From Gaiellasilicea sp963850995 (lineage in GTDB: Bacteria; Actinomycetota; Thermoleophilia; Gaiellales; Gaiellaceae), in the NCBI GenBank assembly GCA_963850995.1, contig CAWKNQ010000016.1, positions 124,001 to 188,000 on the forward strand: a stretch of DNA of 64,000 nucleotides, given 5' to 3'. The translations under genes and the position numbers were made by a program. The notes under the pieces were generated by a model. The model saw nothing but the letters and a program-made list of their open reading frames with translations, ran no database searches and was not told the origin of the DNA. Below are positions 1 to 7,859 of the stretch, piece after piece (within the stretch, counting starts at the first letter, position 1; each line of letters starts with the position of its first letter).

Positions 1-44
1 CCGACCCAGCACAGTGCTGCGAACATCGATACCGCGGTCCTCAT
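1..44 (-). CDS. N-terminal fragment of a secreted or membrane protein (runs off the left edge)
   Basis: An ATG on the minus strand at 44-42 follows a good ribosome-binding site (GGGAGGA, about five bases upstream). The 14 visible codons read MRTAVSMFAALCWV, a charged start followed by a hydrophobic stretch typical of a signal peptide or first membrane helix. Only the start is present, so no function can be given. The 209 bases between it and the next gene to the right hold no gene I can support and probably carry two divergent promoters. Confidence 0.4.
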   Translation of the reverse strand, partial: MRTAVSMFAALCWV

Positions 45-253
45 GGCTTCCTCCCATCGGGACAGCTCAGGATCTCGGGCGCGTTTCCCCTCTGAAGAAG
101 CACCAGGAGCACCTGTGCTGTCGTCGCCTCCCGCATCAGGGCACGAAGGTACGCTCGCAGGGCGGCCGATTTCGTCCGTGATTTCACTGATTCGTGCGGA
201 AATCAGGGAAATCCCGGAGTACCATTCGTTGTACGGGGTGACACGATCAGGCG

Positions 254-614
254 GTGCGCGTCAGTGTGCTGATCGTCGACGATCACGACAGCTTCCGTCG
301 GCTGGCTCGCAGACTGCTGGAGCGCGCCGGTTACCTCGTCGTCGGTGAGGCCGCCGACGGGGCCTCGGCACTGGCGGCAGCCGACGTTCTGGAGCCAGAC
401 GTCGTGCTGCTCGACGTCTTGCTGCCCGACGCGAGCGGATTCGCCGTCGCTGATGCGCTCGAGTCGCGCTGCCTCGCCCCGGCACCCGGTCGTGCTCCTG
501 ACCTCGAGCCGGAGCGCCTCGGACTACGGCGCCGCACTGAGCGGTCGCCGCTTCCTCGCGAAGAGCGAGCTCAGCGCGGCGCGCATCCGAGCAGCGCTCA
601 CGGAAACAGCGTGA
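254..614 (+). CDS. Single-domain response regulator (receiver only), frameshifted
   Basis: About 120 residues forming one CheY-like receiver with no output domain. The start is GTG; the N-terminus has the acidic pair in LIVDDH, the phospho-acceptor Asp lies in VVLLDVLLPD near residue 54, and the conserved Lys lies in FLAKSE near the end. The reading frame changes once near 470-484, where removing one C from a CCCC run restores it. The stop overlaps the GTG start of the sensor kinase that follows, so the two were probably co-translated. It likely passes phosphate to another component or acts through protein contacts. Confidence 0.7.
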
Positions 615-2411
615 GCACTGCGGCCGTCACCCTGCGAGGACGCGGAACAGGGGCTGCTAGCCAACCGCCGCCTGCGCTGGGCCGTCGGCGCGGCCGGGAT
701 CGTCGTCGGGTGCCTCGCGGCACTCGCTCCGTACGTAAGCGTGCGCGACGCACCGATCTCCGACTACGCCGACAAGTCAACCGACGGCGATCGCCGCTCA
801 CGTCGCCGTCGGCATGTCGTTCATCCTCGTCGGGCTCCTGGCGTGGTCGAGACGCCCGGAAAACCGCGTCGGCGCGCTGATGACGCGCGACGGGCTTCGC
901 GTACTTCCTCACCGACCTGGGCTGGATCGACACGCCGGCCACGTTCATCTTCGCGGACGAGTGGCGCGGGCTCTTCTACGCGATGCTCTTCTGGCTGCTG
1001 CTGGCGTTCCCGACCGGGCGGCTCGGCTCGCGCCTCGATCGGATCTACATCGTCGCCTTCTTTGTCTGGGTCGGGATCGTGCGGCCGTTTCCGTCGGCGG
1101 CCTACTTCGATCCCACCTTCGAGGGGCCGTTCGACGTGCCCGGGAATCCGCTCCTCGTTCGCGCCGACCCCGACCTGAACACCGCAGTCGACCGCTGGCT
1201 GAGCCTCGTCGATCTCGTCTTCATCGCAGCCATGCTGATATTGCTCGTGCGGCACTGGCGCCGTGCTGGCCGGCACGGTCGCCGCGCGCTCGTGCCCGTC
1301 CTCGCCGTGAGCGGCGTGATGGTAGGGACGCTGCTCGTCGGCTACCGTGCTCGGCTACAAATCGCAGCAGTCGCTGACGTGGGGCGTGCAGCTCATGCTC
1401 GCCGCGCTCCCTCTCGGCTTCCTCGCAGGCTTGCTCCGTAGCAGGCTCGCCCAGGCCGGCGTGGCCGACCTCGTGCTCGAGCTGCGGCAGACACATGCGC
1501 CCGCTCAGGTTCGCGACGCGCTTGCCCGCGCGCTCGACGATCCGACGCTCGAGGTCGGCTACTGGATCGCGGCGACGGAGCGATACGTGGACGCGGCGGG
1601 TGCCGATCGTTGACGCCAGCGAGTCGGACGAGAGGACGGCGACGTTCGTCCGCAGCGAGGGCGACCGGGTGGCGGTGCTCGTCCACGATGCCTCGCTCGC
1701 CGACGAGCCCGAGCTCGTCGAGGCCGTCGCGGCGACGGCCCAGCTCGCGCTCGAGAACCAGCGACTGCAGGCGGAGCTGCGAGCACAGCTCGAGGAGGTT
1801 CGGGCCTCGCGCGCCCGGATCGTGGCTGCCGGCGATGCGGAGCGCCGGCGGCTCGAGCGCGACCTGCACGACGGCGCGCAGCAGCGCCTGCTCGCGCTCG
1901 GGCTCGCCTTGCAGCTCGCGCGGTCCGAGCTCGGCGACCAGGCGTCGGCGACGGACGAGCTGCTCGGTCGAGGCGGAAGCGGAGCTGCAGGAAGCGCTCG
2001 TCGAGCTGCGCGAGCTCGCGCGCGGGATCCACCCGGCGATCCTGACCGACGGCGGCCTCGTGCCCGCCCTGCTGACGCTCGCGGAGCGCGCGCCCGTGCC
2101 GGTCTCGGTCTCTGCACTCGAGAGCCGCCTGCCGCCGGCGGTGGAGACGGCCGCGTACTTCGTCGTCTCGGAGGCGCTCGCCAACGTCGCCAAGCATGCG
2201 CACGCGACTCGCGCCTCTGTCGGAGTCGGGATCCTCGGAGACCGTGCGGTGGTCGTCGTCGAGGACGACGGCGTGGGAGGGGCGGAGACGGGAGCCAGGT
2301 TCCGGGCTCGGCGGCCTGCGCGACCGCGTGCAGTCGCTCGGCGGCACGCTCCGCATCGAGAGCGAGACGGGCACGGGCACGACGATCCGCGCCGAGCTGC
2401 CGTGCGCATAG
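611..2411 (+). CDS. Membrane sensor histidine kinase, HisKA_3 type, with several frameshifts
   Basis: Pieced together from several frames, this is a NarL/DesK-class kinase. An N-terminal membrane region with several hydrophobic helices (about 670-1450) is followed by a GAF-like linker, a coiled coil, a dimerisation domain with the His in RRRLERDLHDGAQQR (about 1840-1890), and an ATPase domain with VVSEALANVAKHA and EDDGVGG. I count about six frame changes; several (near 900, 1600 and 1970) are repaired by deleting one G. The stop overlaps the start of a LuxR-type regulator, its probable partner. The density of breaks suggests sequence error rather than decay, because every domain is otherwise well conserved. 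Confidence 0.7.
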
Positions 2412-3052
2412 CCCTGGCAGACGACTCGGTGCTCCTTCGCGAAGGACTCGCCCAGATCCTGCGCGGACAGGGCTTCGAGGTGGTAGCCGAGGCGGGCAAC
2501 GCGCAGGCGTTGCTCGACGCGGTCGCAGAGACGGCGCCCGATGTCGCGGTCGTCGACATCCGCATGCCGCCGTCGCACACCGACGAGGGTCTCGCCGCTG
2601 GCAGAGGAGTTGAGGAAGCGATACCCGCGCCTCGGCGTGCTCGTCCTCTCGCAATACGTCGAGGCGGAGTACGCATTGCGCCTGCTCGAACAGAACGAGC
2701 GGGGCGCCGGCTATCTGCTGAAGGACCGTGTGCTCGACATCGAGCAGCTGACCGACGCGATCCGCCGGGTGGCCGACGGAGGCTGCGTGGTCGACCCGAC
2801 GCTGGTGGCACGGCTCGTCGACCGCCCGCGCGAGGACGACGGACCTGGGCGAGCTGACCGAACGGGAGCGCGAGGTGCTCGGGCTTGATGGCGGCAGGAC
2901 TGACGGATCGCGGGATCGGTGAACGGCTCTTCGTCACGCCGAAGACCGTCGAGACGCACGTGCGCCACATCTTCTCCAAGCTCGACCTCCCGAGCGGGGC
3001 GGCCGAGAACCGGCGCGTGCACGCCGTGCTCGCCTACATGCGCCGCGGCTGA
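2402..3052 (+). CDS. NarL/LuxR-family response regulator, frameshifted
   Basis: The N-terminal receiver begins at a GTG that overlaps the kinase stop and reads RIALADDSVLLREGL, with the phospho-acceptor in VAVVDIRMP and the Lys in YLLKDR. The C-terminal LuxR helix-turn-helix contains LTEREREVL and FVTPKTVETHVRHIFSKL. Three frame changes are seen (near 2595, 2845 and 2885); the last is repaired by removing a G from GGG. The gene order kinase then regulator, with overlapping ends, marks a two-component pair. The signal and the target genes cannot be told from the sequence. Confidence 0.75.
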
Positions 3053-3057
3053 ACGGC

Positions 3058-3572
3058 TCAGGCGCAGCCGTCGGCGGCGTAGACCGAGCGATCGCCGAAG
3101 GCGATCCCCGTGACGCGGCCCTTGGCCGAGACGTCGAAGCGGAGGAGCCAGTGCGGAGCCGCCGTGCGCCGGACGAAGGCGTTCCGCGCGCCCGACACGC
3201 CGGGGTCCTGCCGGATCTCGAGCCGCCGGTACCCGCGCCGGAGCGCGGTGAAGGGTGCGCCGACGGCGATCCCGCGCCCGGCGATCACGCCGCGGTCGAA
3301 CCAGAGCGAGCCCGAGCCGGCCGCGGACGAAGGTCGCGTGGCCGCGTACGGCTCCGCTCGAGAACGGCGCCTGCGCACAGCCGGCCCTGATCCGGCTCCG
3401 GCCGCAGAGCGACGCCGAAGCTCCGCCCCACCTGCGCGACGCTCTGACCGGGCCGGACGTCGCCGACGCCGTCGAGCGTCACGATCGACGGCACGTACTG
3501 CGGGGATGCGGTCGCCGCGGCCGTGGCCGCGAGCGCGATCAGCCCGATGACGAGCGAGGCCGCAAGACGCAT
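3058..3572 (-). CDS. Secreted protein of unknown function, one frameshift
   Basis: The gene starts with MRLAASLVIGLIALAATAAATA, a clear signal peptide, followed by a region reading DGVGDVRPGQSVAQVGRSFG that resembles the small repeats of secreted actinobacterial proteins. The C-terminal half, in another frame, ends with GIAFGDRSVYAADGCA. One frame change lies near 3330-3380. About 170 residues in total. I do not recognise the family; two Cys residues could form a disulfide outside the cell. It follows a strong terminator hairpin and is probably transcribed alone. Confidence 0.5.
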
Positions 3573-3586
3573 CCGCGCAGAGTAGT

Positions 3587-3623
3587 CGCAACGGGGCGGG
3601 TTTCAACCCCCCGCCCCGTTGCG
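3587..3623 (-). terminator. Perfect 14-bp stem hairpin between two minus-strand genes
   Basis: Arms CGCAACGGGGCGGG (3587-3600) and its exact complement (3610-3623) enclose a nine-base loop. It lies 17 bases past the stop of the AHSA1-like gene and upstream of the next gene on the same strand. There is no U-tract, but the stem is strong enough to end transcription of the cupin-ArsR-AHSA1 run. Confidence 0.7.
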
Positions 3624-3639
3624 TCCAACGTTCAGCCGT

Positions 3640-4146
3640 TCAGCCGTCGAGCCCCTTGCCCGTCTCGAGCAGCGTCTTCAGGTCGCTGAGGATCATCGGC
3701 CAGCCGCCGCCGCCCTCCTGCATCCGGGCGTCGGTCAGACCCACCTGCGCAGCCGTGATCGGACCGCCTTCGAGCTCGTGCGTGACGGTCAGCCTCGTGA
3801 CTCCCCAGTCGTCCTCCTCGATGTCGTAGGTGACACGCGTGGTCTCGGCCGCGATGTCCTCCGACCAGAGGGGATGCCAGGTCTGAACCAGCTTGCGCGG
3901 CGGGTCGGCCTCGATGACCTCCCCGTCGACGACCACCTCGGGCATTCCCATCTTCTGCATCTCCTCGGGGGCGATGAAGCGGTACTTGCCGCCCTGCCGA
4001 AGCTCGTCGAACTCGACGATCCCCCGGTAGCCGTACTTCTGCGTCCACTCGGGCTTCGTGATTGCGTCCCAGATCGCCTCCGGGGTCGCCTTGATGTAGA
4101 CGCGGTAGACCTGGGTGGCCACCGCGCGTTCTGCCGTCGTGCTCAT
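3640..4146 (-). CDS. SRPBCC/AHSA1-family protein
   Basis: 168 residues with the START-like fold of the Aha1 C-terminal family: YIKATPEAIWDAITKPEWT near the N-terminus, then GGKYRF, a strand-rich middle and a long C-terminal helix ending in LKTLLETGKGLDG. Such proteins bind small hydrophobic ligands; the substrate is not known here. The start ATG overlaps the stop of the ArsR-type regulator by three bases, an arrangement very common for ArsR/AHSA1 pairs, so the regulator probably controls this gene in the same transcript. Confidence 0.85.
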   Translation of the reverse strand: MSTTAERAVATQVYRVYIKATPEAIWDAITKPEWTQKYGYRGIVEFDELRQGGKYRFIAPEEMQKMGMPEVVVDGEVIEADPPRKLVQTWHPLWSEDIAAETTRVTYDIEEDDWGVTRLTVTHELEGGPITAAQVGLTDARMQEGGGGWPMILSDLKTLLETGKGLDG

Positions 4147-4490
4147 GCCGACTCCTCCAGTTCCGTCTTGAGGTCTGCGAGCGCCGACACCTGGCGCTCG
4201 GTGTACTTGTCGATCCAGCGGTCGTGGATCAGCCGGATCGGGACCGGGTTGAGAAAGTGGTGCTTCTCCCGTCCCGATCGGCGGGCGACGACGAGGCCCG
4301 CGTCCTCGAGCACCCGCAGGTGCTTCATGACGCCGAAGCGGGTCATCTCCAGCTCGGACTCGAGCTCGCCGAGCGTGCGGCCGTCACGTTCGAAGAGCCG
4401 GTCGAGCAGATGTCTGCGCGTCGGATCGGCAAGTGCCTTGAAGACATGGTCGTCGTCCACGGACTGGAGAATACGTGACCAATTGGTCAC
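4143..4490 (-). CDS. ArsR-family transcriptional regulator
   Basis: A winged-helix repressor of about 105-115 residues: FKALADPTRRHLLDRL opens the domain, LGELESELEMTRFGVMKHL is the recognition helix region, and ARRSGREKHHFLNP the wing. No Cys metal site is visible, so it is not a metal sensor of the classical ArsR type. The longest frame begins at a GTG at 4490 that lies inside a perfect palindrome; a second GTG at 4460 gives a more typical start (VDDDHVFKALADP). I favour 4460, with the palindrome as the promoter-operator. Confidence 0.85.
   Translation of the reverse strand: MTNWSRILQSVDDDHVFKALADPTRRHLLDRLFERDGRTLGELESELEMTRFGVMKHLRVLEDAGLVVARRSGREKHHFLNPVPIRLIHDRWIDKYTERQVSALADLKTELEESA
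4475..4490. promoter_or_regulatory. Perfect 16-bp palindrome, likely operator of the ArsR-type gene
   Basis: GTGACCAATTGGTCAC is a perfect palindrome lying four bases past the cupin stop and overlapping the first possible start of the ArsR-type gene. Its length and two-fold symmetry suit a winged-helix dimer, so autorepression is likely. This is inference from position and symmetry. Confidence 0.6.
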
Positions 4491-4493
4491 ATG

Positions 4494-4895
4494 TCAAGCG
4501 GCGTGCCCGTGCTCGGCCTCCTCGGCGTCGGCCTTCGTGCGGTGCACGGTCTCCGGCGGGTGCTCGGGCGGCGAATAGAGCGAGTACAGCTTCAGCTCGC
4601 CGTCGCCCGTGTTGACGACGTTGTGCCAGACACCGGCCGGCACGATCGCGGCCCAGTCGCCCTCGACGTCGTGCGTCTCGTCGACGCGATCCTCCGCCGA
4701 GCTGAGCTCGACGCGGCCGCTCCCCTGCTCGATCCGGAGAAACTGATCGAGGTGGTCGTGCATCTCTCGGCCGATGTCCTCGCCCGGTCCCAGCCGCATC
4801 ACGGTCAGCTGCGTGTGCGTGCCGGTGAAGAGCACGGTTCGAAACGTCTCGTTGTCGAGCGTCGCCCGCTCGATGTCGTCGACCCAACCCAGCAT
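4494..4895 (-). CDS. Small cupin-domain protein
   Basis: 133 residues forming a single cupin barrel. Motif 1 is seen as GREMHDHLDQFLRIEQGSG (two His and a Gln/Glu position) and motif 2 as VPAGVWHNVVNTGDGELKLY with the last metal His. The C-terminal tail is charged and His-rich (HRTKADAEEAEHGHAA). Cupins of this size bind a metal and either isomerise a small molecule or sense a ligand; no substrate can be inferred. It is the first gene of a minus-strand run leading into the ArsR/AHSA1 pair. Confidence 0.8.
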   Translation of the reverse strand: MLGWVDDIERATLDNETFRTVLFTGTHTQLTVMRLGPGEDIGREMHDHLDQFLRIEQGSGRVELSSAEDRVDETHDVEGDWAAIVPAGVWHNVVNTGDGELKLYSLYSPPEHPPETVHRTKADAEEAEHGHAA

Positions 4896-4948
4896 CTCGA
4901 CTCCCCTCGGTCGCTGCCTGATGTCGAGATCGTACGAAGCGGCCGGAC

Positions 4949-5452
4949 TCAGACGACCGCGCGGCAGGAAGCGGCCAGGTAGGCCTGCCGGGCCGCCGCG
5001 TCACGACCCGAGCGCAGGTACCGGCTCCACGCACCCTGTTCGTGCCAGACGGGGCCGAGCTCCCAGACGCAGAACGTCGGGCGGTGCGTTCCCTCGATCT
5101 GCCACGGCCGAAAGGCAGGCTCGTCGTCCCCGTCCTTCGCCCAGACCGTCTCCCAGAGCTCGTTGTCGTTCCGCCACGTGCAGACGAGCAGGAAGTAGAA
5201 GCTCTCGCCGCAGCGGTGGAGGATCACGAAGCCGAGCTCCTCCGACAGGCCGAGCGCGTCGTCCTCAGCCGCCCGCTGCAGGTCTCGGCGGGCGAGCTCG
5301 CGGATCTCGGTCGGGACGGGCGCCTCGGCCGAAGCGAGGTCGTACCACTTCAGCGTCGTCTCGCCGAGCTCGAGACAGGGCCCGGACTGAATTCGCTTGT
5401 AGACGTGCCGGTAGTCCGGCGCGACACCGTCACGCCGCTCGACGACGCTCAT
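4949..5452 (-). CDS. Conserved hypothetical protein, 167 residues
   Basis: A soluble protein rich in Trp and acidic residues with no signal peptide or membrane segment. Recognisable stretches are YRHVYKRIQSGPCLELGE near the N-terminus, then VILHRCGESFYFLLVCTW and FCVWELGPVWHEQGAW near the C-terminus. I do not recognise a family with a known activity. Its start lies 23 bases inside the preceding gene on the same strand, so the two are probably translated from one message. Confidence 0.65.
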   Translation of the reverse strand: MSVVERRDGVAPDYRHVYKRIQSGPCLELGETTLKWYDLASAEAPVPTEIRELARRDLQRAAEDDALGLSEELGFVILHRCGESFYFLLVCTWRNDNELWETVWAKDGDDEPAFRPWQIEGTHRPTFCVWELGPVWHEQGAWSRYLRSGRDAAARQAYLAASCRAVV

Positions 5453-5924
5453 CGCTCTCCTTCGGTCGCACGAAATCCATCACCCAGTTCGTCTCCCACG
5501 TCGCACCGCCGTCGTCGGAGAACGCCTGCTCCCACCGCGGCGTCGGCGTGCTCACGCCCGTCCAGTTGAAGCGGACGCGAATCGGACGGCCCTCGAACGT
5601 GTCCTCGCCCTCGAAGACGCCGACGCCGTCCGAGAAGATGCCGAAGAGCGGTGGGTCGAGCACGCCGCAGCGGCGGCTGTCCGCCCAGTAGATCGACCAC
5701 CGCTTCTTCCCGGGATCGAAGAAGCGGAACGACATGCCGATGAAGCCGCCGTTGTGGTCGGTCCGGAACTCGTCCTCGTTGCCGAGGCCGTCCAGGATGT
5801 GCCGGGCCACGACTGTCGACTCGAACTCCTCCCACTCGTCCGAGCCGGCGAGCCGCTCCCGCAGCCACCTGTTCCGCACCACCCACTCGCCGAGCCAGAA
5901 GTCGAAGTCCCGCGCGGTGCTCAC
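5430..5924 (-). CDS. DUF1579-like hypothetical protein
   Basis: 164 residues beginning STARDFDFWLGEWVV, the Trp-rich opening typical of small beta-barrel proteins of the DUF1579 type. The body alternates beta-strand signatures (GFIGMSFRFFDPGKKRWSI, GVFEGEDTFEGRPIRVRFNW, QAFSDDGGATWETNWVMDF). No catalytic motif is visible. It is divergent from the WYL regulator 61 bases away, which is a plausible controller. Confidence 0.65.
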   Translation of the reverse strand: MSTARDFDFWLGEWVVRNRWLRERLAGSDEWEEFESTVVARHILDGLGNEDEFRTDHNGGFIGMSFRFFDPGKKRWSIYWADSRRCGVLDPPLFGIFSDGVGVFEGEDTFEGRPIRVRFNWTGVSTPTPRWEQAFSDDGGATWETNWVMDFVRPKESDERRRAA

Positions 5925-5985
5925 TCCAAAACCCTAGCGAGTAAATAGGGCAATTTTCGCCCGCTATTCGTGCTTCACTAACGCC

Positions 5986-6936
5986 GTGCGGACACCGACG
6001 TCGCGGTTGCTCGAGCTGCTGGAGCTGCTCCAGACCCGGCCCCTGATCACCGGGCGCGAAATCGCCGAGACGATGGACGTCGACCGCCGGACGGTCCGGC
6101 GCGACGTGGCTGCGCTGCAGGAGCTCGGGATCCCCGTCGAGGGTCAGCGCGGCGTCGGCGGCGGGTATCGGATCCGGCCGGGCTACCGGCTGCCGCCGCT
6201 GATGCTGACCGACGCCGAGGCGGTCGTCGTCGTCTTCGGGCTGATGGCAGCGCGCCGGCAGGGTCTCGAGAGCGAGGCCGAGCCGGTCGACGGCGCCCTC
6301 GCCAAGATCCACCGAGTCCTCCCGGCGACGCTGCGACGTCAGGTCGAAGCGCTCGAAGCGACGCTCGGCTTCACCGCTTCCGCGACCGAGGGAGCGCCCG
6401 TCGCCGGCGACACGGTGCTGCTGCTGGCGGACGCGATTCGCCGGCGACGACGGCTCCGGATCGCCTACACCGCCTTCTCAGGCGAGCAGTCGCGGCGGGA
6501 GCTGAGCCCGCTCGGCCTGGTCGTGCACTCCGGCCGCTGGTACCTGGCCGCGCACGACCACACGCGCGACGACCTGCGCACGTTCCGGGTCGACCGCATC
6601 CGCAGGGCGGCGCTTGGCGAAGGTGCCGCCGTCGAGCCTTCGGCCGACTTCGACGCCGTGACCCACGTCAGCCGCTCGCTCGCGCGCACACCGTGGAGGT
6701 GGGAGGTCGAGGTGCTGCTCGACCTGCGGCCGGAGGTGGCGGCGGCGCGCCTTCCCGCGACGCTCGCCGAGCTCGTCGAGTCGGAGGACGGAACGCTGCT
6801 GCGGATGCGGGCAGGCTCGCTCGACTGGACGGCGAGCGTGCTCGCCGGGCTCGGCTGTTCCTTCACGATCCGACAGCCGGACGAGCTGCGCGCGAGCGTG
6901 CGGGAGCTCTCGGAGCGGCTGGCCGCCTCGGCGTGA
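5986..6936 (+). CDS. YafY-type HTH/WYL-domain transcriptional regulator
   Basis: 316 residues starting at GTG. The N-terminal DeoR-like helix-turn-helix spans about residues 8-55 (LLQTRPLITGREIAETMDV, then RRTVRRDVAALQELGIPVE) with a GVGGGYRIRPGYRLPPL wing. The WYL ligand-binding domain follows, with SGRWYLAAHDHTRDDLRTFRVDRI around residues 183-206 and a C-terminal extension. Such proteins sense small ligands or nucleic acid. The 61-base divergent promoter region contains an imperfect inverted repeat (AATAGGGC and GCCCGCTATT) that could be its operator. Confidence 0.88.
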   Translation: MRTPTSRLLELLELLQTRPLITGREIAETMDVDRRTVRRDVAALQELGIPVEGQRGVGGGYRIRPGYRLPPLMLTDAEAVVVVFGLMAARRQGLESEAEPVDGALAKIHRVLPATLRRQVEALEATLGFTASATEGAPVAGDTVLLLADAIRRRRRLRIAYTAFSGEQSRRELSPLGLVVHSGRWYLAAHDHTRDDLRTFRVDRIRRAALGEGAAVEPSADFDAVTHVSRSLARTPWRWEVEVLLDLRPEVAAARLPATLAELVESEDGTLLRMRAGSLDWTASVLAGLGCSFTIRQPDELRASVRELSERLAASA

Positions 6937-6939
6937 GAC

Positions 6940-7855
6940 TCAGGCGCCCGCGAGCAGCCGTCTGACGGCGCGCGCGATCACGAGCTCCTCGCGCGCCGGC
7001 ACAACCTCGACGCGGAAGTCGCCGGCGAAGGCGAGTCGCTCGGCGACCGCCGCGCGGACGTCGGCCCGGTTCTCGCCGATGCCGCCGGAGAACGCGAGCA
7101 CGTCGAGCCCGCCGAGCGCCGTCGCCATCGCCGCGGCCGCCTGGGCGACGCGGTAGGTGAAGACGCCGAAGCCGAGCGGGTCGTCGAGGCCCGCCGAGGG
7201 CGGCGAGCCCGGATTCGTGCTCGAGCACCCGGTCGAGCTCGCTGGCCGAGAGCCCGTGCTCACGCAGGAGGTGCACGAGTGCGCCCGGGTCGACCGACCC
7301 CGACCGGGTCGCCATCGGGACGCCCTCGAGCGGGCTGAACCCCATCGTCGTGTCGACCGAGCGGCCGGCGCGGACGGCAGTGACCGAGCAGCCGCCGCCG
7401 AGATGGCAGACGACGAGCCGCTCGGCCCGCAGCGAGCCGGCGACCCACTCGACGGCGAGCCCGTGGAAGCCGTAGCGACGGATCCCCCAGGCCTGGCGCC
7501 AACGCTCCGGGACGGCGTACGTCGACGCTTCGGCCGGAATCGTCGCGTGGAAAGCGGTGTCGAAGACCGCCACGTGCGGCACATCCGGCAGTTGCGCCCT
7601 CGCGCGCGCGAGGGCGACGAGCGCGGGCCCGTTGTGCAGCGGCGCGAGCGAGGAGAGCTCCTCGAGCCGCCGCAGCACGTCGTCGTCGGCGAGCACAGGC
7701 TCGACGAAGCGCGAGCCGCCGTGGACGATCCGGTGGCCGGCCGCCTCGGCCCTCACGCCGTCGAGGCTGTCGAGCCGCCGCGCGCTGCCGTCCTCGTGGA
7801 CGAGGTGGAGCTTCAGGCTGGTCGAGCCGGCATTGACGACGAGGACGTCGCCCAT
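6940..7855 (-). CDS. ackA: Acetate kinase, compact form, one frameshift
   Basis: The enzyme interconverts acetyl phosphate plus ADP with acetate plus ATP. Visible motifs are VVNAGSTSLK at the N-terminus, GHRIVHGGSRF, VAVFDTAFHATIP, CHLGGGCSVTAV, TRSGSVDPG and, after a frame change, LAFSGGIGENRADVR. Deleting one G from the GGG at about 7190 restores one frame from start to stop. At about 304 residues it is some 90 shorter than typical acetate kinases, mainly before RIVHGG. It starts four bases after the phosphoketolase gene, so the acetyl phosphate made there is the obvious substrate. Confidence 0.85.
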
Positions 7856-7859
7856 GGGA

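Noticed and set aside
43..348. Open frame of 101 codons on the plus strand upstream of the first response regulator
   Set aside because: Low-complexity, Ser/Arg-rich translation overlapping the receiver gene in another frame; no ribosome-binding site; the minus-strand start at 44 is better supported.
254..3052. Possible true pseudogene cluster or programmed frameshifting
   Set aside because: All domains stay conserved through the breaks, and most are mended by removing one base from a G/C run, which fits sequencing error better; no slippery site with a downstream structure recurs.
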